DNA of 64,000 nt from Gigaspora margarita (Eukaryota > Glomeromycota > Glomeromycetes > Diversisporales > Gigasporaceae): the NCBI GenBank assembly GCA_009809945.1, contig WTPW01000326.1:101599-165598 (forward strand). Reading direction: 5' to 3'. The position numbers and the translations under genes are program-made. The notes beneath the pieces were generated by a model, which was not told where the DNA came from, made no database searches, and saw only the letters and a program-made list of their open reading frames with translations. This document shows positions 1 to 12,070 of the stretch, one piece after another (the first letter of the stretch is position 1; each line of letters opens with the position of its first letter).

Positions 1-2470
1 TTTTATAACAATCTAAATGGTAACCATGTCCACAAATTAAAATAATTTCATTATTTTCTTTGGTTTCTAAAAGTATTTCTTTACATAATCACATTGATTT
101 GATGTAGGTGGAAATGATGAATGATATCCAGTAGGAAAATATCTTATATCTACAGTTTGTTGAAGATTTGATAAAATAAATTTTTTTCTGGTTTTGTTAA
201 ATTTTGTTTTTTTAATATTTTTATAAATAGAATGAAAAGTTTCTAATAAAAATATTGATGTTTTTGTAATTAATATATCTAATGTTGAAGAAGAATATGA
301 ATATTTGTATGTATTTTTAAAAGAATTTATAGAAGAATAATTATGATTATTTAGTATATATGTTTGATTTTTATTTGCTCATATTTTACCATGAATATTT
401 TCAACAAAATAATCATTAAAATTAACAAGATGTAATTCTAATAATTTGCTAAATGGATGTTCAGTTTCTTTCTAATAAAAATAATCAGATAAAAATGCTA
501 GAGGTGCCTTATTATAATTTTTTTAGCTCCATCATAATGCAAATGTCCAAATTTGAAAAATAGTTTCTATATATTCTTCAAAAGATCCAGATCTAAAAAT
601 TAATGCATAAATATCTAAAGCTGCTGGAATAATATTGTCTAAAAGATCAATTAATATTTGATATTCTATATCTTTGCATAATTTTGGAAATTTTGTAAGT
701 ATTTTATTGCTAATTTTTTTCCAGCCTTCACTTGCTAATTCTAAAAGAAGATTAATTTTATAAGGCTTAGGATTTTTTGCTAATTTTTTCTTTTTTCCAA
801 AAACAAATTTAAATAATTTATCAAAAAATTCATAATAAACTATTAAAATATGTTCTCTTGTATTTAAAGAAACATGTAAAGGACCTAAAATTGGAATAAA
901 ATTCTTAATATTTGTTGGAATATAATTTTGATATACTGGATTAGTTTTTTGATATTCTAATTCTTGATGCAATTTGGTAATAGCTTTTTGAATAAATACT
1001 TGTCCTGGCCAATCTGCTATTACTAGTAAAATATTTTGATCTATATATTTATTCATTGATGGTATATTTGTTATCATTGAAAGTGCAGCAATATAATCTG
1101 TTGTTGATTTTAAATTTTGCTCCTTTATATCAACAATATAAACATCTTTTATTGATCTTTTAGCTTTACGTTCAGCAATTGCATCATCATAAATATGAAT
1201 TGTAAGAAGTTCTATACAATCAAATTGTTGAAATTTTTGTATAGTTTGATTAGACCATTGAAATTTTTGAGCATTATATCTAATATCAAAAATTTCATTA
1301 TATTTTTCAAGTAAGTATCTATTAATTAAACTAACATCAATATTAAGAGAATTAAAAAAGAAAATTTCATTATATATTGCTGGAATTGGAATATAGTTAT
1401 TAATTTTTTTTGTAATACATGTTGCCATATGATGTACTTCTGATAATGATGTATTTGGCCTTCGATAAGAATAAATTGAATAAAAATCATCAATATTAAA
1501 AATATGCATATAATTTTGCTAAAAAATTATTAAATTATATTAATATAAAATATAATTAAAATATAATAAATTATTAAAATACTTACATAATTTATAAAAT
1601 AATTAAAGATTTTTGAAGGATGTTCTTTTGCTATTTTTTTTTTTATAATCATCAATTGTTTTATAACATACTGAAATTCCAAGATTTGCTAATATATCTA
1701 TAGCAGAACAACTACATCCAGATGCTAATAAGTAAAGACCAATTTCTATTTTTAATTCATTTGCAAATTTATTCTGAGCTCTAGCAAGAAGATAACAAAA
1801 TCCAATAGCTGATTTTTTATCATTTCTCTAGTTTGAAAATTTCTATATTTTGGACTTATAGCATTAAAAATTTCATCAAAAAATCCATTAAGTTGAAAAT
1901 TAGAATTAGTAATTAATGCTAAAAATCTTTTAGGATCAAGCTCAATTGGATGATTTAATTTTCTTTGCTCTTTAAAAAGAACTTTTGAAAGTAAATCAAT
2001 TTTATTTTCAAAAGTTAAATCTAAAATATTATTATTAAATATTAATATTATAAATAAAATAAATAATAAATATATAATAAACTTACTTGTTTTTGCCTAA
2101 AATAATTCTAATTCATTAGTTCTATAAATTAATTTAATAAAATCGTTTTTATTTAAAATAACTTGATTATCAGAAATATCAATTATAATTTCTTTCTATT
2201 CATTATTAATAGTTTTAGAAACTGTAAAAACCTCATGAATGTTTTTACTAGTTACAAAATCTGTTGCTTTTTTTTTGTTTCCTCTATCTGGTTCTACAAT
2301 TTTTAAATAATGTGCAACACATAGTTGATCATTTAATACTAAGTAATTATAATTATTAAATGTGTTTTTTTTTTGATTTTTTAATTGCATTTTCTGTAAA
2401 TTTATAATACTGATTTGCATTATAATTGCAATCTTTGACTTTGCAAGAACCTGGGTTTTGTTCTAATGCA
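1..2470 (-). pseudogene. Decayed member of an expanded fungal family with a C-terminal CGHGYHxxC zinc motif (3' end outside window)
   Basis: Minus-strand coding runs from about 2470 down past base 1. Blocks seen: an N-terminal part near 2460-2196 with Cys-rich SCKVKDC; 2195-2090; an intron-like gap with GTAAGT donor near 2080; 2035-1600; a long open block 1509-532 (325 codons, containing ADWPGQVF and FIPILGPLHVS); and a tail 531-1 ending in ICGHGYHLDCYK. I recall this arrangement as a large uncharacterised family of arbuscular mycorrhizal fungi; its function is unknown and possibly transposon-related. Damage: in-frame TGA after WTFAL (about 532), TAA a few codons on, TAG near 473, TGA near 400, a one-base loss near 83 that disrupts the first Cys pair before CGHGYH, and frameshifts near 1640 (a run of T) and 1830. 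Several stops would be arginine or tryptophan codons in an intact copy. Some indels lie in homopolymers and could be assembly errors. Confidence 0.6.
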
Positions 2471-2499
2471 TTTTAAAAATTTATAAATGTAAAAAATTT

Positions 2500-2835
2500 T
2501 TAATTCACAAAAAAAAATTATTTTGTAAAAATTTTATTATAGTATTTATATATTTATTCATATTACATATTATATACTTATAAATTTATACATATATATT
2601 AATTTATACATCTATTAATTACTAATGCACCTAATGCACCTATTTATTATTAGCATATTTATTTATTATTCAAACATCCATTCACTTATGCATCCATTTG
2701 TTATTTATATACACTCATTCGTTATTTATACACCTATTAATTTATATATACCTATTTATTGTTTATATTTATTNATTTATGCACCTATTTATTCATGCAC
2801 CCATTCATTTGTACATACCTAACTATACTAATTAT
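2500..2835. repeat. AT-rich spacer with degenerate CAY(C/T)ATT minisatellite
   Basis: From about 2600 to 2820 the plus strand repeats a short degenerate motif of the type TTTATTYATGCACCYA, with an undetermined base at 2774. A short open frame crosses it but has only low-complexity content, so I do not call a gene. Confidence 0.5.
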
Positions 2836-2839
2836 TGAA

Positions 2840-3330
2840 ACGTGTTTTAGGATAACAGCAATTAAATTGTATTATATGAAAATAAAAATTGCAATCAATT
2901 AAAATTAATAACATTTTAAAAAAAATTGAATTCAGTTAATAATTGCAATTTTTGCTTTTATCGCATCATGTAACCCATTCCATTTTTTTGTGTTATCAAC
3001 TCCAGGAAGGCATAAATTGCATGGATACTTGCTATCACTTGCAGGCCTAAAAAAGTTTCTACATAGCACTTGTTTATAATTTTTGTGTTCATTAATTTGC
3101 GTAGTTTGTAAATTTTGTCAGGTTATTTAAAAAAAAAGAAATTGCTTCTTGATTTCTGTAATTATGTAAATTTTATGTCTATTAATTTGCACAGTTTGTA
3201 AATTTTGTCAGATTATTTGAAAAAAATAAAAGAAATTGCAATTTCTGTAATTACATAAATTTTTGTCAGGTTATTTTTTTTTAAAAAAAGAAATCACTTA
3301 ATTATTGCTATTTATAATTATATATATCAA
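2840..3330. repeat. Gene-free spacer with AATTGCAATTAATTG-like dyads
   Basis: The stretch holds several copies of the self-complementary motif AATTGCAATTAATTG (also near 3480-3560, 13350-13420 and 13925-14030) and a local direct repeat: TTTGTAAATTTTGTCAGRTTA occurs near 3105, 3195 and, in part, 3255. No coding potential is seen. Confidence 0.4.
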
Positions 3331-3334
3331 TATT

Positions 3335-3436
3335 AGGGGTTTCATAATTAAAATCGGAGAATCTTATTTTATAAATACTTAACAAATCTTATTTTCAAAA
3401 TATACATCACTTATTTGTTAATTATGAAACCCCTTT
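3335..3436. mobile_element. Short MITE, inverted ends AGGGGTTTCATAATTAA
   Basis: The left end AGGGGTTTCATAATTAA is mirrored at the right by TTAATTATGAAACCCCT. TA is found on both sides, so a TA target duplication is plausible. Length is about 100 bp; there is no ORF. The small size and TA flanks suggest a non-autonomous Tc1/mariner-type element; this is inference. Confidence 0.65.
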
Positions 3437-4632
3437 ATTTATTTATTACAATTTCTGACATAAGATCACGTATATAAAAAATTGCAATTAATTGACTAAT
3501 TGTAGATGCGCCAACAATTAATTAATTGGGTTCAAAAATTTGCAACTAATTGCCCCCCACAATCAATTATTTGGTAGGCCTCCCAAAATTAAAATATTTG
3601 ATCAATAAATTTATTAATCTAAATTCTCAAATTTTTTAAATTACAAAACTATAGAAAATAATGTCTCCAATATATCTGTTTAATTTTCTTAATTCTACAA
3701 ATGTGCGGTAATGGTTCATGTTAATCATTTTATTTGCCTTAATTATTTTATAAAAGACTATTATTATTATTGAAATTAAATTAACAAATAAAAAGCATAA
3801 ATATATTTTACCTTTTTATAATATTTTATTTGCCTCCAGTTATTTCACTTAGTTTTAAATATAAATACCTTCGACATATCCAAAAACCCAATCTACAAAT
3901 CAAGATTATAAATATTGTCTTAAGTTAACATGTACTTGAAGTTGTAATTTCAAACACATATACCTTCATGTTCATTATCTCAATACATACTAAAAATATT
4001 AATCAGTTGCGAGTATTAAGTTAAAAATATTATTAGCAAAGTTAAGTTTAGTGATGTGTTCGCAAAATATAAAAAAGCTACTCTTACCGTGAACTAGTAG
4101 AATTTCAAACAACTTTGTTTTCAAAGTTTTCTGACCTCTTTCGACAGTATTAGAACCAGTAAAATTTTTATTTCTCATTTAGTTTCTCAATCTTTTGCAT
4201 CCTATTGCATCAGTTGTTAAAAAACAGTAGATTTAAAAGTAAAAAAATGATATATTGAGTCATCGTAATAGTTACATATTATAGAAAAAAAATTTTATAT
4301 GTTATAACTATCTTTACTTATTAAGGGTACTTTAAAAATTACAATTGACAATATAAAAAAAAGATCTTTGCCAATCAAATTTATCCTTAATTTAACTAAT
4401 CAAAATGAATTTCCACTATGCTAGCTTTAGGCAACTCACTTTTATAGTAATTAGTTTGCTTATTTTTGCCTTTTTTCTTGTAGATCTTTCTATATTAAGT
4501 AATTTTTGTAAAACCTTACCCTTTTGTAGATATTTCAGGGTCCTTTTGTGATATTTGATACAAAAATTATATTTGAGTATATAGAACTATATAGTATACA
4601 ATACTCAATATATATATTATATATATATATAT
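3437..4632. other. Gene-free AT-rich stretch
   Basis: No ORF of substance on either strand. It contains more AATTGCAATTAATTG-type dyads (3480-3560), AT-rich spacer, and a (TA)n run at about 4609-4632 next to the following inverted-repeat element. Confidence 0.5.
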
Positions 4633-5003
4633 AGCCAGTTAATTAAAACACTGCTTATGGCATTTTTTGCAAAAATGAGTTAACAATACTATCAAATAAA
4701 GCATACTTTTGATTATATAATTTAGCATTTATAGTATCGATTACATAATAAAATTTTTGTAAATGCCTATTTTTCTAAATGCTGTATTTAAATAGAAGCA
4801 ATCTAAAAATAGATTGTAGAAATTAGCTTGCTAATCCTTGCTGTATAGCCACAAGCAAAGAGCTTATATGATTGGCTAATTCATATAGATCAAACAGGTT
4901 CTACTAATAATAGATCATTATTGTTATTGTTACACTAAATTTCAAATGTGATTTTCTCAAAATAGAAAAAAAGCCATAAGTTGTATTTTAATTAACAGGC
5001 CCA
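4633..5003. mobile_element. MITE-like element with GTTAATTAAAACAC ... CTTATGGC inverted ends
   Basis: The left terminus reads GCCAGTTAATTAAAACACTG and then CTTATGGCATTTTT. The right terminus is its inverse (AAAAAGCCATAAG, then TTTTAATTAACAGGC). The interior has no ORF. The left flank is a TA repeat, fitting TA-targeted insertion. Boundaries are good to a few bases. Confidence 0.6.
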
Positions 5004-5014
5004 GATATAAATAG

Positions 5015-6610
5015 CACAGTTGCCTTTCTCTAATCTGAACAGGCTATCCCAAGAGATTTTGTTCAGTATAGAGAAAGTATGGAATACAAAATTTCTCTTT
5101 CTAAACTGAATACTAATAGAAATTCGATATAGAAAAAATAACTAATAAAAAAAAATAAAAAATAAAGATCATAAAAATAAAGATCATAAAAATAAATATT
5201 GTAAAAATAAAATAAATAAGCTAATCTGGTTATTTGCCTATTTTGCAAATAGCCTGAAATGGCCTCAGAATGACTAGTCATTATGGTTATTTAAATTCCA
5301 GATTATTTGAAAATGACTCATAACCAAATAACTCAGGTTATTTGGGGAACAGCCTGAGTCATTTGTGATCGATATAGAGGCTTATATAGTTTATAATATT
5401 TTCAAATCGGTAACCTTCCAAAACTGATACAAAATCTGTTCACTATGACAGTATATAGATAAATAAATGAATAAAATTAGTGTTAAATAAATAAAATTAG
5501 CAATAAATAAAAAAATTAGTATATGGAATTAACCTGAATTAAATTTCTTTTAACTTTTTTTAGTTTAATTTGTTTTTATTTAATGTTAATTTAATTTTAT
5601 TTATAATTTTAGATATACTGAACTGATCATCAATAATCACTTATCTTTTTTTTCTTTATTCTTCTTTTCAGGTAAGTGTTGTTTGAGTGGTTTGTATTTG
5701 CTGCAATTGGTTGACTCTTTGCAGGTAGTAAATTGTTGTTCATGTAGCCTTTCAGATGGCTTTGTGTTGTTGATAATGCTCTTGGATTTCGCTGTTAGAT
5801 GTCGCTGTTGTTGGTGGTGGATTGCATCGTTGGCTGTGGTGAACTTTTTGCTGTTATTGACATCATTCCTGGTGGTGAAGTTTCATCATTGGTGTAACAT
5901 TGCTTGTGGTGATCTTTCGCTGCTAGTGCAGCTCTTGGATTTCACACTGGTGTCACTGCTAATGTCACTATTGCTTGGGGTGAATTTCATCATTGATGTC
6001 TGGGTTGGTGCTGGAATTACTGAAGGCAGAATTTTGTTGTTTTGTTAATGTCAGCATTGAGAAAGTAGTGTTTTGCTATTGGTGTTGCTGTTATAGGTAC
6101 AGGTGGCGAAATTTGTAATTGGTGCTGGTGGTTAATCATAATATAATCTTGTAAATATTTACATAAAAAAAATGTACAAATATCAATTTACTATGCTCTA
6201 TGTGTATCTACATATATGTAGCAATTCTTTTTGCATATATTTATTAGTTTGTAAGCTTCTTTATTTCAGGTTCTAATAGATAAATTTTTTTATTGCCCAT
6301 ATGATCCATTGACCCAGGCCATAACCCAGGTTAAATATTTGACCTGCTAGGTCACTATTATTTGACCCAGGTCAGACCACTAGTTTTATTAATTATATAA
6401 AATAAAATTTATTCATAATACAAAATAAATCTATTTAATTAAAAGATTATATGTACTGATTAATTTGTGTTCAGATCCAGAATAGTAAATTTATTATGTT
6501 AATTCGATATATCCAGAGGAAATATTTATAAATATTTTGTTCTGGATGTTTTAGTTCAGATTATCAAAAGTTCAGTATATAAGGGCTGGATTAGAGAGAG
6601 GCGACTGTAT
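5015..6610. mobile_element. Approx. 1.6-kb inverted-repeat DNA element, non-autonomous
   Basis: CAGTTGCCTTTCTCTAATCTG near 5017 is mirrored by GGATTAGAGAGAGGCGACTG near 6588-6607, giving imperfect terminal inverted repeats. Inside are 18-bp direct repeats (AAAATAAAGATCAT type, 5140-5215), AATAAAATTAGT repeats (5455-5520) and a GT-rich, less AT-rich segment (5683-6130) built of degenerate repeats of GGTGAATTTCATCATTGG type. A 121-codon open frame over the last segment is Cys/Leu/Val-rich only because of this repetition. No transposase is recognisable. Confidence 0.5.
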
Positions 6611-7005
6611 AGTCATAAATAATTAAATTGTGACCTTATAAAAATTCTACTCAATGTGGGAAGATTTTAAGATTTCTATAGGTTATATATATGCAAATTA
6701 AGTTTTATGAGATTGTTTATATTGCATTAACAACAAACAAGATTTTTATGGAATTATACACATGCTTAAACAAAAATCAAGATTTTTATCGAATTGTACA
6801 TATGTTCATAGAATGCTTTTTGCTTTTTTTATAGTTAATAAAAAGATTTTACATAACATTACAAATAATTTTTTTCCCACATATGTACAATTACTTTAAA
6901 CTTTTTTTTTTTTTGAAATAGAAGCATTTGGAATTTAATTTGCAGTTTTTTTTTCTACAAAGCAAATGCTTTTAGAACCTTAGCTTGCAAATTTTAATGC
7001 TTGCT
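6611..7005. other. Gene-free spacer
   Basis: AT-rich sequence with a loose local repeat (CAAGATTTTTATSGAATTRTACA, near 6740 and 6779) and a poly-T run near 6902. I see no gene in it. Confidence 0.4.
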
Positions 7006-7790
7006 CTTTTTCAAGATTTGTTAATTCAGCTGAATGAACTTTTGCTTCACGTTCTCTCAAGGCTAGCTCACATTCTTTTAGTATTAAAAGTCATTTCTGA
7101 TATTCAAGTTTATCAATGTTAAAGCTTTCCTTATGATCATTTTCACTTGAGTCTTTAGATAAATAATGATCACTTTTGAATTTTTGTGGGGGTTTTTTTT
7201 ATTTTTTATTGATTGTTGAAACTTTTGCTATTAGTTAAAAAACAAACAAAAAAATTTGAAAATGAAAATCAAAAAAATATATATATATATTTAGAATTAA
7301 TTATTTGCTTACCTTTACGTTCATTTGATAAAACATTACAACTAATTAAGCCTTTGTCCTGTCCATAACTGGGTATATTATATTGTCAGTGAATACGAAT
7401 TGCTGAAATTCTCATTATCCAATTTACGTCCTCAATAAAATAAATACAATATATTGTAAAATGTAATTAAATAAAACAACAGTATAATGATTATAATAAA
7501 TTACTGTAATATAGCGGACATCAATTTTAAATTTTTTCCACGCCGATTACTTAATGCATGAGCAACTTCTGCGACATTAGTATTGTTAGGAGATGACAAC
7601 CAGATTTCTTGATCGATTTGTGACATACATATTATCGGTGTTAAAATTTTCATTAAAGGAATTATTTTTATTAAAAAATTTTCCTCTTGGTCGGTATTAA
7701 AAGAATTTTCTTCGAAAAGGTTTCTTCATTAAAAAAGCTATTAAACGACTCCTCATCCGAACTAACATCGTTTGAAGATATTCACATCAT
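7005..7790 (-). pseudogene. Decayed spliced gene with a C-terminal charged coiled coil
   Basis: Minus strand, diverging from the HMG gene. Exon 1 (about 7790-7508) encodes an acidic start (SSDEESFNSFF) and, after a one-base slip near 7705, MSQIDQEIWLSSPNNTNVAE, then HALSNRRGKNLKLM. A GT-AG intron fits about 7507-7430 (GTAATT...TTGAG). Exon 2 (about 7429-7312) has NWIMRISAIRIH, a TGA, then QYNIPSYGQDKGLISCNV and a GTAAGC donor. The last exon (about 7225-7005) is a heptad-rich ELALREREAKVHSAEL helix ending LEKEQALKFAS. A second TGA interrupts YQK|LLILKE. Both TGAs fit CGA-to-TGA changes. The coiled-coil tail resembles proteins I recall from mycorrhizal fungi, but I cannot name a function. Confidence 0.45.
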
Positions 7791-8285
7791 TTTATTAATG
7801 GATATTTTAAAAACGATTTTTTTTTTTTAAAAAAAAAAGAAAAAAAATAATCGTTATGATCAATGCATTTGCTATTTACGAATATATTAAACATCGGGCT
7901 TTAAACTATCAAAATTAACATTATATTAAAATTCATTATCTGATATTATAAGTTTTAAAGCCCGAAGTCGAGTTTTCTTTAATGTCACGTTTGCATGAAT
8001 TTTGTACGTATACATTTGCAAACTATACTTAGTAGTGACCTCACCAACCATACACACGTGTTTCACCACTATTTCACTATACTACTATTCGTATTACTAT
8101 ATATTAACATGTTTGTTACATACTGTAGGTAGCTGATCTTCTTCTTTGTAGGTTTCCAAATTAGCATATTTCTTTGTATGTCTATATATGTAATATATTA
8201 CTTTTTATGGTATCCTCGGAAACAATTGACGGAATAAATTTTAGCACAATTCTCCAAATTATCCGACAAAATCATGTGAAGGAAA

Positions 8286-8349
8286 AAAGTATAAATGTTT
8301 AGGAAATTGCGGTGAAAAAAAGCATTTTTTCACTCTTATATCTTGAATA
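8286..8349 (+). promoter_or_regulatory. Putative core promoter and leader of the HMG/Zn-cluster gene
   Basis: A TATA-like AGTATAAATG lies at about 8288-8297, some 55 bases before the start codon. Between them, at 8312-8333, is a perfect short dyad (GTGAAAAAA, then AGCA, then TTTTTTCAC) that could form a hairpin in the leader. The intergenic gap to the divergent minus-strand gene is about 0.55 kb. Function is inferred from position only. Confidence 0.3.
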
Positions 8350-9567
8350 ATGAATAACTACAACTCATTTCATTGTGAATCGGAACAAATAGCTCCAAAT
8401 TCCGATGCAATAGAACAAGAATCATTAAATTTCGACTCATCATATGGTTCTTCAAATTTGGCTAACAGTAATGCGATAGTATCCAATGAAACGACTTTGA
8501 GACTAACACAACAATCCTTGCTCACAAAAATCAACGTCACAGCTACTTCTAAGGCTTTAACTGATAATGAATCGAGGTTGACTCGTAAAAATTCTCAACA
8601 GCATTTATTTATTAAAATTTCTTTCCCTCCAATAATTGATACTGATAACTTGGTTAAACAGAATGGTGTTAAACCTTTAACTGCTTATAATGTTTATCGT
8701 TATGTTTATATTAAGGAGCTTGGTTTACGAGGAATTAATTTTCAAATAACACGAATATCACAGGTTGTTACTGAATCTTGGAAACAAGAACCAAAAATTG
8801 TAAAAGAGGAATATAAAAAACTCGCAGAGAATGCAAATAAACGATATAACATTAAATATCAACAAAGGCAACAATTACAATTACCTGTAAATCAATCATA
8901 TTCTCCTGTTATTGCTTCCAACTCACTTCCAGCTCATCTAAATAATTCATCGTCTTCCATAACGATAGAACAAGGGGAATTATTTAATTCATTAAGCACT
9001 TATCAAAACGACTTAATGCCATCTAACAGAATTCAGGTCGAAAAACAGACTATGTCCAAATTTAATAGAACTAAACGCACCGCAGCTTGCAGCCTTTGTA
9101 GAAAAAAAAGAGTTGGATGTAAATATTCAGGCAATGGTCCATGCGAACTATGTAACAAATTTAAGTATGAATGTCGATTCGAAGAACAAAAGAAGAGAGG
9201 ACCTAAACCTGGTAAAAAAGTTAAATCGAATACATCCTGGACAGATTTTCAAAATTTAAGTAATACATATATACAAGAGGCTCGTAAAATCGGAATTAAC
9301 GTGACTAAAATCATTAGCCACCCAAATATTTCAAATACATCAAATTATATACCACAAACCTCAGAAATAATTGCAGATTTTGAATACACATCGCTCATGG
9401 AAGGATCGGAATTTCAGATATATTCTCCAGAATTAACGAATTATACATCATCTTTACCAACATTCCCTTCGATCGACTATGGAGCATTAAATAACCAAAT
9501 AATTTCGGTGCTTGATGACTATATTTTGAAAGATGATGAAGACCAAAATTTTACAAACAGCATGTGA
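8350..9567 (+). CDS. HMG-box plus Zn(II)2Cys6 transcription regulator
   Basis: Single-exon, intact 405-aa frame. Residues about 107-170 form an HMG box of the fungal MATA/Sox kind (KPLTAYNVYRYVY ... VTESWKQEP ... VKEEYKKLAENANKRY), expected to bind and bend DNA. Residues 247-275 are a Zn(II)2Cys6 binuclear cluster: Cys at 247, 250, 257, 265, 268, 275, spacing C-x2-C-x6-C-x7-C-x2-C-x6-C, with the basic RKKR after the second Cys. Directly after it, KKRGPKPGKK (281-290) looks like an AT hook or nuclear signal. The N-terminus is Ser/Asn/Glu-rich, residues 171-240 are a Gln/Ser-rich linker, and the C-terminus (about 330-405) is acidic and disordered, plausibly an activation region. The start ATG is the first in frame, just after the putative TATA box and leader. 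Two DNA-binding domains in one protein is unusual; a mating-type or developmental role is only a possibility. Confidence 0.85.
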   Translation: MNNYNSFHCESEQIAPNSDAIEQESLNFDSSYGSSNLANSNAIVSNETTLRLTQQSLLTKINVTATSKALTDNESRLTRKNSQQHLFIKISFPPIIDTDNLVKQNGVKPLTAYNVYRYVYIKELGLRGINFQITRISQVVTESWKQEPKIVKEEYKKLAENANKRYNIKYQQRQQLQLPVNQSYSPVIASNSLPAHLNNSSSSITIEQGELFNSLSTYQNDLMPSNRIQVEKQTMSKFNRTKRTAACSLCRKKRVGCKYSGNGPCELCNKFKYECRFEEQKKRGPKPGKKVKSNTSWTDFQNLSNTYIQEARKIGINVTKIISHPNISNTSNYIPQTSEIIADFEYTSLMEGSEFQIYSPELTNYTSSLPTFPSIDYGALNNQIISVLDDYILKDDEDQNFTNSM

Positions 9568-10756
9568 AACAGAGTAATTATTTCATTTTTATGATAGCGC
9601 TTTGTTAGATTCAAGTTGATTTTTACTTTATTGTCACTCCAGCTAACCAAATCTTTAGATTCACCTTCCCAATCACTTAAAATAAAAATCAACCTTAATA
9701 AATAACTTTATATGATTTATAACCTTCAAAAATTTTTCCAACTGTTCTATTAACAGAATCAATAGAGTGCAATATATATAATAACTGTATTAGAGTACTA
9801 TATTAGAATATTTAAAATTTATATACACTTTAAATTTTTCAAATTTTTAAAATTGGATCTGCGCATGTCAGCGGATTTTGAATATATTACATAGAGACAA
9901 GCACTCACTTGAATTTTTATGAAGCTACCAAGCATATATTCTTTTCATACTTTGAATGATCATGGACTTAGTGTGCATTTTTTCGATCTATACGATTTAT
10001 ATTTCTTAACCACGTATTTATTAATTTGTATTCTAACTTGAAGAAAGACAATAAGTCAACGATTATTTAGGTAAATTAATCTTTTTAATTAATTTAGCCC
10101 AAGCTTATAGTTTTATTTATAAATTCTGTTCGAATGTTAAAAACTTTAAGTTTCGTTCAAATAATTTTCCGATTCAGCCTCATGATCACAGATTTCATTT
10201 ATGAATCTGCTTATAATCAACATTTTATATAACGAATTTTTTATATTTTAAAAATGTGGTGGGTCTTAGAAAACATAGTAATCTTGTATATGTTTTTATT
10301 TATTTATAACGTTGACTTTTTTTTTTGAATATAAAAATATATAATATATGTTCGAATAATCAGTAGTTTATTTATTAAACAAAGTACATATTTAGAATAT
10401 GATTATTCTATATCTTTCTTAACATTTGTCTTTTTTTTTTAGAGATACTCTACGATATTTTCATAATTATTACTCAGAAACAAATAATAGTTATTATATA
10501 ATAAAATAATGGTGTATTATTCAATTCGACTGCTTCAATATTTTGGTTTCATCATATTTCTTTCCACTATGAGACTTCATAACTCTTTAATCAACCATGA
10601 ATATGACTTGACGATTTTTGATCAAAAGGTCATGAAAATTATTGCTCAAATAAAAAAAAACACACATATATATACATATATGTGGCTATAAATATCACAA
10701 AATGTATGTTATATAAATAATTTATATATAAGCAATAGTTATCTTATATATACAAT
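9568..10756. other. Gene-free spacer downstream of the HMG/Zn-cluster gene
   Basis: AT-rich 3' region with no convincing coding sequence; a 60-codon open frame at 10509-10691 has no recognisable features. Poly-A-type signals are too common in this composition to assign. Confidence 0.4.
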
Positions 10757-11180
10757 TTTTATTTCTTGCTCTTTATGATCTAAACATTAATAGACCATGT
10801 ATGATCACTAATTCAAAATGATTATAAAAAAATCTATTTATTTTGTTTTAATATTAATCTGGTTAGAATAAGTAGTTGTCGTTATATACATCAAAAAGAT
10901 TCACATGACTTTAAATGTTTTTCACGTTAAACATTAATAATAACTAGAAATACTTTGAATCACTTTGTAGAAACATACAAGTTTTATTTCTTGCTTTCTA
11001 TGATCTGAAACATTAATAAACCATGTATTGATCACTAATATAAAAGGATTATAAAAAAAATCCATTTACTTTGTTTTAACATTAATATTGTTATAATAAG
11101 TATACATACCAAAAAAGATTCACATGACTTTATATTTTTTTTTCACATTAAACATTATTAATAATAGCTATAAAAAACAC
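10757..11180. repeat. Two tandem copies of an approx. 210-bp sequence
   Basis: The block 10757-10965 (TTTATTTCTTGCTCTTTATG, ACCATGTATGATCACTAAT, GATTCACATGACTTTA, CACGTTAAACATTAATAATA) recurs at 10979-11180 with about one change in ten and a few indels. It is non-coding. Confidence 0.65.
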
Positions 11181-11529
11181 TTAAACTTTCAGAGAAATTA
11201 AAGATAGGCGTATCTGATTTTCAGGTATGCTTTGGCAATTTGTCTTTGACCGTTTTATTTGTTTCATCCTAAAGTATTAGAATACAAAATCATTAGCTCT
11301 GTTGATTTTCAATTCATAAAAAAATGCCATATATATCTCTTCAAATTTTCTCTTTACTGTTATTAGACAATCCTGTGGTTTCCATAGTTTACAGTTCTAT
11401 TGTTTGTATATGTTAGCCATGTATAAAATTGGGCTTTGATTTTATATATGCTAAATGAATAAAAATGAACATTGAATAAAATTTTATGTGCGAAAAGAAA
11501 ATTTATGTGTGCATTATCTTAAGCATACA

Positions 11530-11670
11530 TTCAATTTTATACACTAATGTTGTCGATTAGCTTACAGTATGTGTACGTTCATCCTCCCACTTCCATGCTA
11601 GTATATGATACGGTCGAGATTACTTGCAACATAAAAATTAAATTATTTAGTAATATTCTTAATGATCAAC
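11530..11670. repeat. First copy of an approx. 110-bp direct duplication
   Basis: GATTAGCTTACAGTATGTGT, CGTTCATCCTCCCACTT and AAATTATTTAGTAATATTCT here match 12735-12815 in the same orientation. On the minus strand the block reads WKWEDERTHTV-like, so it may be a remnant of a duplicated coding segment. Confidence 0.45.
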
Positions 11671-12070
11671 AACACCTAATTTTTATCTCATCAGAACATC
11701 AGCCAAGCTCAAAGATTGCCTGGGCCTGTTGCATCTAAAGTAGCATTCTATCTGAAGTAGCTACTTTATATATCTAAAGTAGCACCTAACTGAAATTACG
11801 ACTTAATGCATGCACGAAGATCTAATTTCAGGGGCTTAATTTTAGTCAGGCGCTACTTGCTACTTCAGCCTAATGAGTCCAACGCTGGCTCAGCTCAAAG
11901 ACTTATAACATAATGTGAACTCAAAGATCACCTGTACGGCAACGCTGGTTTGTGGCTCGACTTGAAGACTTGAATAATAGAAGAGCTCAAAGGTCTAAAA
12001 CCACGCCACTCATTCTCATATTTATAGCAAATATTAGTGCTTTTCTTTTATATTTGTCAAAGAGAAACTG
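11671..12070. other. Non-coding stretch with GTAGC/AGCTCAAAG short repeats
   Basis: Repeated AGCTCAAAG (about 11706, 11892, 11982), CAACGCTGG (11880, 11940) and several CTAAAGTAGC/GAAGTAGC words. There is no gene; it may be remnants of the decayed locus downstream. Confidence 0.35.

Noticed and set aside
5683-6048. 121-codon Cys/Leu/Val-rich ORF
   Set aside because: The DNA is a degenerate repeat (GGTGAATTTCATCATTGG type) inside an inverted-repeat element; the residues follow the repeat, with no recognisable domain.
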